DNA of 64,000 nt, from assembly GCF_013297935.1 (NCBI RefSeq), contig NZ_JAAFIX010000009.1, forward strand, positions 62,001 to 126,000, written 5' to 3'. How positions within the stretch are numbered: the first letter of the stretch is position 1; each line of letters begins with the position of its first letter. A program made the translations under genes and the position numbers. Below are positions 34,376 through 42,990 of this stretch, piece by piece. This DNA comes from Rhodoferax sp. GTDB taxonomy: Bacteria; Pseudomonadota; Gammaproteobacteria; Burkholderiales; Burkholderiaceae_C. The notes under the pieces were generated by a model. That model did not search any database, was not told the DNA's origin, and was given only the letters and a program-made list of their open reading frames with translations.

Positions 34376-35539
34376 ATGACCGACACCACCCCCACCAGCA
34401 CCGCGTTCACGACCCAGGCCACCACCTTCGACGGCCTGCACAACCCCACTTTTCTGCAAGCCTGCATGCGCCAGGCCACCGCTCACACCCCTGTGTGGCT
34501 GATGCGCCAGGCCGGCCGCTACTTGCCGGAATACGTGGCCACCCGCGCCACCGCCGGCAGCTTTATGGGCTTGGCCACCAACACCCAGTACGCCACTGAG
34601 GTGACTTTGCAACCGCTGGAGCGCTACCCGCTGGATGCGGCTATTTTGTTCAGCGACATACTCACCGTGCCGGACGCCATGGGCCTGGGCCTGTCGTTCG
34701 CGCAAGGCGAAGGCCCTCGTTTTGCCAGCCCCATCAAGACTGAGGCTGACGTGGCCAAGCTCGCTGTGCCCGACATGGCCAAGCTGCAGTACGTGTTTGA
34801 CGCCGTCTCCAGCATCCGCAAAGCACTCACCGTGGACGGCAAGGGCCGCGTGCCGCTGATCGGCTTCAGTGGCAGCCCCTGGACGCTGGCCTGCTACATG
34901 GTCGAAGGCAAAGGCAGCGACGACTACCGCTTGGTCAAAACCATGATGTACAGCCGCCCGGACCTGATGCACCGCATGCTGACCATCAACGCCGATTCGG
35001 TAGCCGCCTACCTGAATGCCCAGATCGACGCCGGCGCCCAAGCGGTGATGGTGTTTGACAGCTGGGGCGGTGTGCTGGCCGATGGCGCGTTCCAAGAATT
35101 CAGCCTCGCCTACACCGCCCGCGTCCTGAAGCAGCTCAAGCGCTTCGGCACTGATGGCAAAGTGGTGCCGCGCATTGTGTTCACCAAAGGCGGTGGTTTG
35201 TGGCTGCAAGACATGCAGGCGCTGGACTGCGAAGTGCTGGGCTTGGACTGGACTGTGAACCTTGCCAAAGCGCGCGCCTTGGTGGGTGGTGTTGAGAACG
35301 GCCCCGGCAAGGCGCTGCAAGGCAACATCGACCCCAACGTCTTGTTTGCGCCACCGGCTGCTATTGAATCCGAAGTGGCCAAGGTACTCGGCAGCTTTGG
35401 AACCCCCTACCAAGGCACTGGAACCGGCCCCACCCACATCTTCAATCTGGGCCACGGCATCAGCCAATACACCCCGCCGGAGCATGTGGCGGCGCTGGTG
35501 GCCGCAGTGCACAGCCACTCCAAAACCATGCGTGCCTGA
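34376..35539 (+). CDS. hemE: Uroporphyrinogen decarboxylase HemE
   Basis: Cytoplasmic heme-biosynthesis enzyme converting uroporphyrinogen III to coproporphyrinogen III. The protein is 387 aa with the active-site loop [13 protein letters not shown], the catalytic Asp in [15 protein letters not shown] and [32 protein letters not shown] closes the sequence. The start is uncertain between ATG 34376 and ATG 34355. TTGAGG and TGTTAT, 17 bases apart (34328-34356), could form the promoter, which would favour 34376. Confidence 0.96.
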   Translation: MTDTTPTSTAFTTQATTFDGLHNPTFLQACMRQATAHTPVWLMRQAGRYLPEYVATRATAGSFMGLATNTQYATEVTLQPLERYPLDAAILFSDILTVPDAMGLGLSFAQGEGPRFASPIKTEADVAKLAVPDMAKLQYVFDAVSSIRKALTVDGKGRVPLIGFSGSPWTLACYMVEGKGSDDYRLVKTMMYSRPDLMHRMLTINADSVAAYLNAQIDAGAQAVMVFDSWGGVLADGAFQEFSLAYTARVLKQLKRFGTDGKVVPRIVFTKGGGLWLQDMQALDCEVLGLDWTVNLAKARALVGGVENGPGKALQGNIDPNVLFAPPAAIESEVAKVLGSFGTPYQGTGTGPTHIFNLGHGISQYTPPEHVAALVAAVHSHSKTMRA

Positions 35540-35912
35540 ATTCCATAGCACGTTTTTTTCAGAAAAACAAAGTTCCAATCGCTTAGTTATGCACAAAATC
35601 GGGGGGCTAGGGTTTACCCCTTCCCCCATTCGGGTGGGTGGCGCTACAAAACCCATAGCGCTTCTAAGTGCTTGATTTATATAGGTTTGCGGATTTGCTT
35701 TTTTTCTGGGCAGCGTAAGAAAACCCTTGATTTATAAGGCCTGAAGCGGCGCCAAAGGCACATATCAACAAAGTTATCCACAGAAAACTTGGATCAAGCG
35801 TAAACGGCATGTAAATCAAGGACTTAGCGCAGACTCCGCAAGTTCACCTCAACAAGTAGCCCCAAGTGCCATTCCATATCCTGAGAACCTCAGCGGCCAC
35901 CGGAGCCCCGGC
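35540..35912. promoter_or_regulatory. hemE-priA spacer with DnaA-box-like sequences and AT-rich repeats
   Basis: A 373-bp spacer without a gene. It contains TTATGCACA (35587-35595) and TTATCCACA (35774-35782), both matching the DnaA-box consensus TTATNCACA in the same direction. An 11-bp repeat CTTGATTTATA occurs at 35671 and 35726, with an inverted 9-bp version at 35812-35820. Together with AT-rich stretches this recalls replication-origin architecture, but no dnaA, dnaN or rnpA gene is present. It also has to carry the priA promoter. Confidence 0.5.
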
Positions 35913-38051
35913 ATGAGCCATTGGTTGCCCGTTTTGGTGCACACCCCCGCCCATGCCGCGCTGGGTCCGGTACTCACCTACCGCAGCGAACAGCTGCTGC
36001 CGGCGGGTACCTTGGTGCGGGTGCCGCTGGGCAAGCGCGAGACCCTGGGCGTGGTGTGGGACGCCACCACTGCGGAGGCGACCGGCGAGTTCGACCCGAC
36101 CAAGGTGCGCGACATTGCGGGCGTGCTGGAAGGAATTCCGCCCCTCAGCCGGGCGTGGCAACAGTTGCTGGGCTTTACCGCCGCCTACTACCAGCGCTCG
36201 GCCGGCGAAGTGGCGCTGGCCGCCCTGCCCCCGCAGCTGCGCGAGCTGAACCCCGAGCAAATGGCGCGCCGCCTCAAGCGCAAAAAGGCGGATGCCGGTG
36301 CCGGCGGAGCCGTGCTGGCCGCACCGACCCTCACGCCTGAGCAAGCTGCCGCGATTGCACAGATTGACAGCAACAGCGGCCCCTTTTTGCTCTTCGGCGC
36401 CACTGGCAGCGGCAAGACCGAGGTCTATTTGCACTGCGTGCACAAACTTCTGGCCGCCGACCCGGACGCCCAGGCCCTGATCATGGTGCCGGAGATCAAC
36501 CTCACGCCGCAGTTGGAAGAGCGCTTCAAAGCCCGCTTTGCCCCGCTCTATGGCGAGCAAGCGGTGGTGAGCCTGCACAGCGGCATGACCAACCCGCAGC
36601 GCCTCAAAAGCTGGCTCAGTGCCCACGGTGGCGCGGCCCGCATCGTGCTGGGCACGCGCATGGCGGTGTTTACGTCTCTGCCCAAACTGCGGCTGATCGT
36701 GGTCGATGAAGAGCACGACCCCAGCTACAAAAGCGGCGAAGGCGCCCGCTACTCGGCGCGTGACCTCGCGGTGTACCGCGGCAAGCTCGATGGTGCCAAA
36801 GTCATTCTCGGCTCGGCCACGCCCTCGTTGGAAAGCTGGCACCACAGCCGGCCGGCTGAGGAAGGAGGGCGCTATCTGCGCCTGCACATGCCCAGCCGCG
36901 TGGGAGACGCCGCACGCCTGCCCCTAGTGCGGCGGGTGGACATGAACCACCAGCCCCGGCGGGCCATCTTCTCGACCCCGCTGATTGCAGCCATCACCGA
37001 GCGGGTGGCACGCGGCGAGCAGTGCATGGTGTTTTTGAACCGGCGCGGCTACGCCCCGGTGCTGACCTGCGAAGACTGCGGCTGGAAGAGCGAGTGCCCG
37101 CACTGCAGCGCGTTTCGCGTGTTCCACAAAATCGACCGCACCCTGCGTTGCCACCACTGCGGCTTTACCGAGCGGGTGCCGCGCGCCTGCCCGGACTGTG
37201 GCAACGTCGACATCGCCCCTTTCGGGCGCGGCACTGAGCAGATTGAAGAACACCTGGCCGAGTTGCTGGTGGATGTGCGGCGTCACGGCTCTGTCACGCC
37301 CGACAAGCCGGAGGGCGAACCGATCCGCATCGCCCGCATCGACGCCGACAGCACCAAACTCAAAGGCCAGCTCGAAGAGCAACTGGCCGCCGTGCACTCC
37401 GGCGACGTGGATGTGCTGGTGGGCACGCAAATGATTGCTAAGGGCCACGACTTCCGCCGCATCACGCTGGTCGCAGCAGTAAACCCGGACGGCGCTTTAT
37501 TCAGCAGCGACTTCCGGGCGCCCGAACGCTTGTTCAGTTTGCTGATGCAGGCCGCAGGCCGGGCCGGGCGCGATGCGTCGCTGGGCGCACAAAGCGAGGT
37601 GTGGCTGCAAACTTTTCAGCCCGAGCACGGCCTCTACGCCGCCCTCAAGAAACACGACTACCCCACCTTTGCCGCGCAGCAGCTCCAAGAGCGCGAGCAA
37701 GCCAACATGCCACCCTTCAGCGCCCAGGCGCTGGTGCGGGCCGAGGCCAAGACGCAGGAAGCGGCGCAAGCCTTCTTGAACGCCGCCCGCACCTTCGCCC
37801 AGACCGAGATGGCTACGTGGGACGGCTGGGCCGAGGCGCTGGCCCAAGTCTTCCTCTACCCCGCCGTACCCATGGCCATCCAGCGGGTCGCCAATATAGA
37901 GCGGGCCCAGATGCTGATTGAATGCCCATCACGCGCCACGCTGCAGCAGTTCCTGACCGCCTGGCAAAGCGTGCTGCACGCCACCCGCAGCCAACCCGAA
38001 TGCAAAGGCCTGATCCGCTGGGCGATTGATGTGGATCCGTTGGCGATTTGA
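35913..38051 (+). CDS. priA: Primosomal replication protein N' (PriA helicase)
   Basis: Superfamily 2 helicase that restarts stalled replication forks, 712 aa. N-terminal DNA-binding part (PVLVHTPAHAALGPVLTYRS), Walker A FGATGSGKTEVYLHCV, DEEH box (VVDEEHDPSYKSGEGARYSA), then eight zinc-binding cysteines (CEDCGWKSECPHC and CHHCGFTERVPRACPDC) and helicase motifs V/VI (GTQMIAKGHDFRRITLV, LLMQAAGRAGRDASLG). Complete and normal length. Confidence 0.97.
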   Translation: MSHWLPVLVHTPAHAALGPVLTYRSEQLLPAGTLVRVPLGKRETLGVVWDATTAEATGEFDPTKVRDIAGVLEGIPPLSRAWQQLLGFTAAYYQRSAGEVALAALPPQLRELNPEQMARRLKRKKADAGAGGAVLAAPTLTPEQAAAIAQIDSNSGPFLLFGATGSGKTEVYLHCVHKLLAADPDAQALIMVPEINLTPQLEERFKARFAPLYGEQAVVSLHSGMTNPQRLKSWLSAHGGAARIVLGTRMAVFTSLPKLRLIVVDEEHDPSYKSGEGARYSARDLAVYRGKLDGAKVILGSATPSLESWHHSRPAEEGGRYLRLHMPSRVGDAARLPLVRRVDMNHQPRRAIFSTPLIAAITERVARGEQCMVFLNRRGYAPVLTCEDCGWKSECPHCSAFRVFHKIDRTLRCHHCGFTERVPRACPDCGNVDIAPFGRGTEQIEEHLAELLVDVRRHGSVTPDKPEGEPIRIARIDADSTKLKGQLEEQLAAVHSGDVDVLVGTQMIAKGHDFRRITLVAAVNPDGALFSSDFRAPERLFSLLMQAAGRAGRDASLGAQSEVWLQTFQPEHGLYAALKKHDYPTFAAQQLQEREQANMPPFSAQALVRAEAKTQEAAQAFLNAARTFAQTEMATWDGWAEALAQVFLYPAVPMAIQRVANIERAQMLIECPSRATLQQFLTAWQSVLHATRSQPECKGLIRWAIDVDPLAI

Positions 38052-38052
38052 G

Positions 38053-38111
38053 TTAAAAAGCGGGCTTAGCCCACATCAGACATGCGCAAGCAGCTACAAA
38101 ATGAATAGCAG
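38053..38111 (-). repeat. Dispersed 59-bp repeat, copy 8, between priA and a small membrane protein gene
   Basis: Minus strand: CTGCTATTCATTTTGTAGCT, GCTTGCGCAT, GGCTAAGCCC. It begins two bases after the TAA stop of the minus-strand gene and ends next to the priA stop. Confidence 0.87.
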
Positions 38112-38113
38112 TC

Positions 38114-38485
38114 TTAATGTCTGTCGGTCTTGGGACCGTAGGGCAATGCTTGATCACTGCGCACTTCGTGGGCCTGCACATCCACGACATCGACCACCTC
38201 GGCCTCGTTGCCACGCGGTCCGAATCCGCCTGAAAAACCGCCAGCAGCTGACGGCCCGGCCCGGAAACCTCCGTGCTTGAACTGCTGCCTGGCTTGGTTG
38301 AAACGCTGAAACGTGGTCACAAAAGCCGGCTTGCGGCCGGTGAGGAGCGCTTTGAGCAGCACCCACACCAGGCTGACCAGCCCCACGAAGATCAGACTCA
38401 GCGCAAACACCGCCGCAGCGGCAATAAGCACCAGCTTGAGGGCGGTGCGGAGAATGGCGGAAACAAGGTTCATCAAGGTGTCCAT
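38114..38485 (-). CDS. Small hypothetical membrane protein, 123 aa
   Basis: One or two membrane helices in the first half (LKLVLIAAAAVFALSLIFVG, LVSLVWVLLKALLTG), then a cytoplasmic Gly/Phe/Arg-rich tail (FKHGGFRAGPSAAGGFSGG) ending in an acidic stretch. No family recognised. ATG at 38485 preferred to a TTG at 38500. It is convergent with priA; repeat copy 8 fills the gap. Confidence 0.6.
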   Translation of the reverse strand: MDTLMNLVSAILRTALKLVLIAAAAVFALSLIFVGLVSLVWVLLKALLTGRKPAFVTTFQRFNQARQQFKHGGFRAGPSAAGGFSGGFGPRGNEAEVVDVVDVQAHEVRSDQALPYGPKTDRH

Positions 38486-38546
38486 GGCGCTATTGTGCAA
38501 CGCAGTGCAATGCCACCGGCAAGCCCAAGGGCAGCGGCATATTTAA

Positions 38547-38605
38547 ATGAAATCCGCCCCTAACCCTGGTATCTATTGCGCAACCAGCTACCAAAAACAT
38601 AGCAG
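38547..38605 (-). repeat. Dispersed 59-bp repeat, copy 9, after the AEC transporter gene
   Basis: Minus strand: CTGCTATGTTTTTGGTAGCT, GGTTGCGCAA, GGTTAGGGGC. It starts at the base directly after the TAA stop of the AEC transporter gene. Confidence 0.85.
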
Positions 38606-39595
38606 TTATATACCGACCATCAAGGCGACCGCACCCGAGAAGGTAAAGAATGCTGCGGCGGTGGACACCAGAATGATGCGGGCGATGCGGCCGTTGTCCG
38701 CCCCGAAGCGCTCGGCCAGGAGCGACACATTGCTCGCACTCGGCAAGGCGGCCAGCAACACCAGCACGGTGAGTGCAAATTTGTCGATGTGCACGCCCGC
38801 GCTCACGGCCGACACGCCCACCAGCAATACCAGCAGGGGGTGCAAAAAGAGTTTGATCAGCGCCACCGGCACATATTCCTGCCAGTGCACCTCGTGCGTC
38901 TCGTCGTCCTTGGCCAGCATTTGCGAGCGTGCTAGTACCGCACCGATGGTGAACAGCGCCACCGGCGAGGCCGCATCTGCCAGCAGGCCCAGGGTAGATG
39001 CCACTGGCTTGGGCAGCTCGAGCTGCAAGGCTGAGAACACTGCGCCCAGAAGGATGGACCAAGGCATGGGGTTGGCGGCCACGCCCTTGAGCGCATTTTT
39101 GGCCGCCTGCCCCGCCGACACACCGCCCTGCGCCGGATCGCCCCCCAAGCGCGAGAGCGCGATGCAGAGCGAGGAGGTGATCACCATGTCCACCAGAATG
39201 GTCACAATCGCCGGCCCTGCGGCCTTGGCCCCGAGCAGGGCCACCAACAGCGGCACCCCCATGAAACCGGTGTTGGGGAACGCCGCCACCAGCGCGCCGA
39301 AAGCGGCGTCGTTCCAGCCAATGCGACCATGCAGCGTCACTGCCACCGTGAATGCCACCATCACCAAGGCGCACAGCAGGTAAGTGAGTGCAAGGCTCAC
39401 GTCCAGCAACTCACCGATGGGCGTGCTGGCCCCGAACCGGAACAACATGCAGGGGAGCGCGAAAAACAGCACAAACCCGTTCAGCCCGGGGATGGCCGCC
39501 AGCGGCAACATGCCCTTGCGCGCCGCCAGATAGCCGCAAAGCACCAAGGCGAAAAAAGGAAAGGTAACAGTCAGGATTTGCAGCATGGCCGCCAT
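38606..39595 (-). CDS. AEC (auxin efflux carrier) family transporter
   Basis: About 329 aa with ten hydrophobic segments in two five-helix halves. Family features are ILTVTFPFFALVLCGYLAAR at the N-terminus, the cytoplasmic loop, and AAFGALVAAFPNTGFMGVPL with the conserved Asn-Thr-Gly. Such bacterial proteins export or import carboxylates such as malate or malonate; the substrate is unknown. The start is either 39595 or 39586, neither with a strong ribosome binding site. Its stop is followed directly by repeat copy 9. Confidence 0.87.
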   Translation of the reverse strand: MAAMLQILTVTFPFFALVLCGYLAARKGMLPLAAIPGLNGFVLFFALPCMLFRFGASTPIGELLDVSLALTYLLCALVMVAFTVAVTLHGRIGWNDAAFGALVAAFPNTGFMGVPLLVALLGAKAAGPAIVTILVDMVITSSLCIALSRLGGDPAQGGVSAGQAAKNALKGVAANPMPWSILLGAVFSALQLELPKPVASTLGLLADAASPVALFTIGAVLARSQMLAKDDETHEVHWQEYVPVALIKLFLHPLLVLLVGVSAVSAGVHIDKFALTVLVLLAALPSASNVSLLAERFGADNGRIARIILVSTAAAFFTFSGAVALMVGI

Positions 39596-39830
39596 TGTCA
39601 GGGAAACAAGAGGATGGCCCTTTTCGGCGTGGCATGCGCCACATACCTCGAACTCAGGAGGTGGGGTGTATTGCACAGTGAGGTCAAGGAGGAGCCCGCT
39701 CCGGCGGGCGGGGGACACGAACGGCGCAATGCACCCTATCTCCTGAGTGAGCGAACACCAGCCCTCCATGCGCAAACCGGCAACCCGTTAAGATTGCCCG
39801 CTCCCCGCACGTCAGGTCCTCCATCCCCCT

Positions 39831-41972
39831 ATGTCTGCCCCCCAAGCCAACCACGGCATGAACCCCGCCCAGCAGGAAGCCGTGAACTACCTGCACGGGC
39901 CCTGCCTGGTGCTGGCGGGTGCCGGCTCGGGTAAAACACGGGTGATCACCCACAAAATCGCCCGCCTGATCCAAATGGGCATGCCGGCCAACCGGATTGC
40001 GGCCATCACCTTTACCAACAAGGCAGCCGCCGAAATGCGCGAGCGCGCCAAACACTTGATTGGCAAAGCTGCCAAGGATGTGGTGGTGTGCACCTTCCAC
40101 GCGCTGGGTGTGCGCATGCTGCGCGAAGACGGCTCGGTGCTCGGGCTCAAGCCGCAGTTCAGTATTCTGGACAGCGACGACGTCACCAGCATCATCAAAG
40201 ACGCCGGCGGCATCATCGACACGGCCACTGCCCGCCAGTGGCAGTGGACCATCAGCGCCTGGAAAGGCGCCGGCCTGAACAGTGAGCAGGCGCTGGCGGC
40301 GGCGGAAGACGACAACGAGCGCATCATCGCCACCGCCATGGCCCGCTACGAAGAGCGCCTGGTGGCCTACCAGAGTGTGGACTTTGATGACCTGATCAGC
40401 CTGCCCCTCAAGCTGTTGCGGGACTACCCCGAGGTGCGCGCCCGCTGGCAGAGCCTGCTGGGCCATGTGCTGGTGGACGAATACCAGGACACGAATGCCA
40501 CCCAATACGAGGTGCTGAAGTACCTGGTGGGCGACAAAGCCCGCTTTACCGCCGTGGGGGACGATGACCAGTCCATCTACGGCTGGCGCGGCGCCACGCT
40601 GGACAACCTGAAAAAACTGCCGGTCGACTTTCCCACGCTCAAGGTCATCAAACTGGAGCAGAACTACCGCTCCACCAGCGCCATCCTGCGGGCAGCCAAC
40701 AATGTGATCGGCCCCAACCCCAAGCTGTTTCCCAAGACGCTGTTCAGCGAGCTGGGTGAGGGCGAACCGGTGCGGGTGGTGGATGCCGACAACGAGGAGC
40801 ACGAGGCCGAGCGCGCCGTGGCCCGCATCCAGAGCCTGCGCGCCAACGGAATTGGTGGGGGCGTGCCGGACGCGCAAGGCAAGCAGTACAAAGAGTTCCG
40901 CGACTTTGCGGTGCTGTACCGCGCCAACCACCAGGCCAAGCCCTTTGAGAAGGCGCTGCGCAAGGCGGGCATTCCTTACAAAGTCTCGGGCGGGCAGAGC
41001 TTTTTTGACCGGGCCGAAATCCGCGACCTGTGCGCCTGGTTCCGGCTCTGGAGCAACAACGACGATGACCCGGCCTTCCTGCGCGCAGTGACCACGCCCA
41101 AGCGGGGCATCGGCCACACCACGCTGGGCACCTTGGGCACTTTTGCCACCCAGTACAAGCTGAGTTTGTTTGAGTCGCTGTTTTCGTCGTCGCTCGCCAG
41201 CGTGCTGAGCGCCAAGGCTTTGGGCAGCTTGCATGAGTTCGGGCGCTACATCAACGACCTGGAATACCGCGCCCGCCACACCGAGGGTGCTGAGGCGGCC
41301 TTGGCCTTCATCATGGACTGGCTCAAAGAGATCGGGTACGAAAAACACCTCTATGACGGCGAAGACAGCGAGGGGGCAGCCTCCGCCAAGTGGAGCAATG
41401 TGATCGAGTTCTGCGAATGGATGGCCCAGCGGTGCGGCGGCCAGATTGACGACGCTGCCGGTGTGACCAACACCCGGGAAGTCAAAAACCTGCTGGAAGT
41501 GTCGCAAACCATTGCCCTGCTCTCCACCATCAGCGAGCGCGAAAAAGACCAGAACGTGGTGACCCTCTCCACCTTGCACGCATCCAAGGGCCTGGAATGG
41601 CCGCACGTGATGCTGGTCGGCGTGACCGAAGGCATGCTGCCCTTCAAGCTGGGCGACGGGGCCGACACCCTAGGCGGCTCAACCTTGGAGCACGAGTCCG
41701 CCAACGAAGAAATCGCCGCGCGCCTGCAAGAGGAGCGACGGCTGATGTACGTCGGCATCACCCGCGCCCAGCGCAGCCTGGCCGTGAGCTGGACCCGCCG
41801 ACGCAAAAAGGGCCGTGAAATGGTGGCCGCTCTACCCAGCCGCTTCATTGCCGAAATGGCACTGGACTCCGCCACCGCTAAAGAAGACCCCCGCGAAAAA
41901 CTGCGTGCTCTGCGCGCCGAGTTTGCGGCCAAAGCCCTTGCCACAGCTGCTAACGCAGCGGAGAAGTCATGA
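39831..41972 (+). CDS. rep: ATP-dependent DNA helicase Rep/UvrD
   Basis: Superfamily 1A helicase of 713 aa. Walker A LAGAGSGKTRVITHKIARL, motif Ia ITFTNKAAAEMRERAK, DEYQDTN (motif II), GDDDQSIYGWRGA (motif III), LEQNYRST (motif IV), STLHASKGLEWPHV (motif V) and VGITRAQRSL (motif VI) are all present. The lineup resembles Rep more than UvrD, which is usually longer; the split is not certain. It starts at 39831 and its stop overlaps the start of the phospholipase gene by four bases. Confidence 0.93.
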   Translation: MSAPQANHGMNPAQQEAVNYLHGPCLVLAGAGSGKTRVITHKIARLIQMGMPANRIAAITFTNKAAAEMRERAKHLIGKAAKDVVVCTFHALGVRMLREDGSVLGLKPQFSILDSDDVTSIIKDAGGIIDTATARQWQWTISAWKGAGLNSEQALAAAEDDNERIIATAMARYEERLVAYQSVDFDDLISLPLKLLRDYPEVRARWQSLLGHVLVDEYQDTNATQYEVLKYLVGDKARFTAVGDDDQSIYGWRGATLDNLKKLPVDFPTLKVIKLEQNYRSTSAILRAANNVIGPNPKLFPKTLFSELGEGEPVRVVDADNEEHEAERAVARIQSLRANGIGGGVPDAQGKQYKEFRDFAVLYRANHQAKPFEKALRKAGIPYKVSGGQSFFDRAEIRDLCAWFRLWSNNDDDPAFLRAVTTPKRGIGHTTLGTLGTFATQYKLSLFESLFSSSLASVLSAKALGSLHEFGRYINDLEYRARHTEGAEAALAFIMDWLKEIGYEKHLYDGEDSEGAASAKWSNVIEFCEWMAQRCGGQIDDAAGVTNTREVKNLLEVSQTIALLSTISEREKDQNVVTLSTLHASKGLEWPHVMLVGVTEGMLPFKLGDGADTLGGSTLEHESANEEIAARLQEERRLMYVGITRAQRSLAVSWTRRRKKGREMVAALPSRFIAEMALDSATAKEDPREKLRALRAEFAAKALATAANAAEKS

Positions 41973-42985
41973 AGCACCTACCGTCATTTGCTATATTTTT
42001 TATAGCTATCGGCGCATATTCCACTTGGGCTCAAGCCCCGAATGGCACGGATGCTTTTGCCAGCAATGCTGCCGTAGCGGCAGTACCGCCGGCACAGACG
42101 CCGGTGCCGCTTGAAGTGGTCAGTTGCAAGAACCCGTCAGCCACCTCCCTCTCGCGGTTCTGGGAGTTGGAGCCGGCCAGCGACTGCGGCACCTTCGGCT
42201 TGCGGGGTTATCGCCCTATCAGCCTGGCCGTCATCGGGTCAGACAGTGTGAACACCGCCCCCACCTCACCCGCCACAGACCACACCGGCACATTCCAGCC
42301 CTACACCACCAGCGAGACCCGCATCAACCTCTCGGTGCGGACCAAAATTGCGCAAGGTCTGCTCACTGGCGGTGATCCGAACCGGCTGGATTCACTGTGG
42401 TTTGCCTACAGCCAGCAGTCGTACTGGCAGCTGTTTAACGCCGATCTCTCGCGCCCTTTCCGTGCCACCGACCACGAGCCGGAGCTGATCTACATTTTTC
42501 CGGTGAAGTCGGCACTGCCCTCCGGCTGGCGACTGCGATACGGCGGGATCGGCGTCAACCACCAGAGCAACGGCCAGAGCCTGCCGCTCTCGCGCAGCTG
42601 GAACCGCATCATCGGCCGTGCGGGCCTGGAACTGGGGAACAAAATCTCGATCACCGGTGCGCTGTGGCAGCGCATTCCGGAAGACAGCGCCAGCGACGAC
42701 AACCCGGACATCGTGGACCGCATCGGGCGCGCCGAGTTGTCGACGGTGTGGAACGTGGACGCGGTGAACTCACTTGCACTGACCCTGCGCCATTCGCTGC
42801 AAACAAGCGACAGCGGCTCGGTCCGCATTGCGTGGTTCAAGAAAATAGGCAGCGCTCCGGACAATGCCAACCGCAGCAGCTTGCGCTTGCACACGGAACT
42901 CTTCAGTGGCTATGGCGACTCTTTGATGGACTACAACCGCAAGCGCACCGTGTTGAGCGTCGGCTTGACGCTGCTGGACTGGTAA
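41969..42985 (+). CDS. pldA: Outer-membrane phospholipase A
   Basis: A 338-aa outer-membrane beta-barrel enzyme that hydrolyses phospholipids. The active site GGIGVNHQSNGQSLPLSRSW contains the catalytic His and Ser, with the Asn in WNRIIGRAGLELG. The barrel strands end in the terminal aromatic residue (GLTLLDW). An extra N-terminal region of about 90 residues precedes the barrel. The signal peptide (FAIFFIAIGAYSTWAQA) is encoded by repeat copy 10. It overlaps the helicase stop by four bases. Confidence 0.9.
   Translation: MKHLPSFAIFFIAIGAYSTWAQAPNGTDAFASNAAVAAVPPAQTPVPLEVVSCKNPSATSLSRFWELEPASDCGTFGLRGYRPISLAVIGSDSVNTAPTSPATDHTGTFQPYTTSETRINLSVRTKIAQGLLTGGDPNRLDSLWFAYSQQSYWQLFNADLSRPFRATDHEPELIYIFPVKSALPSGWRLRYGGIGVNHQSNGQSLPLSRSWNRIIGRAGLELGNKISITGALWQRIPEDSASDDNPDIVDRIGRAELSTVWNVDAVNSLALTLRHSLQTSDSGSVRIAWFKKIGSAPDNANRSSLRLHTELFSGYGDSLMDYNRKRTVLSVGLTLLDW
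41988..42046 (+). repeat. Dispersed 59-bp repeat, copy 10, forming the phospholipase signal peptide
   Basis: TTGCTATATTTTTTATAGCT, ATCGGCGCAT, GGCTCAAGCCCC. In sense orientation and in the same frame as copy 7; it encodes the hydrophobic core and the AQA cleavage site. Confidence 0.87.
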
Positions 42986-42990
42986 ACGGC

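Noticed and set aside
35603-35630. A possible degenerate repeat copy in the hemE-priA spacer (GGGGCTAGGG)
   Set aside because: Only the GGCTA end fits; the rest would need gaps, while all accepted copies align without any.
33830-35656. A 608-codon minus-strand frame opposite hemE
   Set aside because: It runs antisense to hemE and the CoA-binding gene, is His/Gly/Val-rich and shows no domain; a shadow of GC-rich codon use.
39684-41606. A 640-codon minus-strand frame opposite the rep-type helicase gene
   Set aside because: All SF1 helicase motifs are on the plus strand; the opposite frame has no recognisable features.
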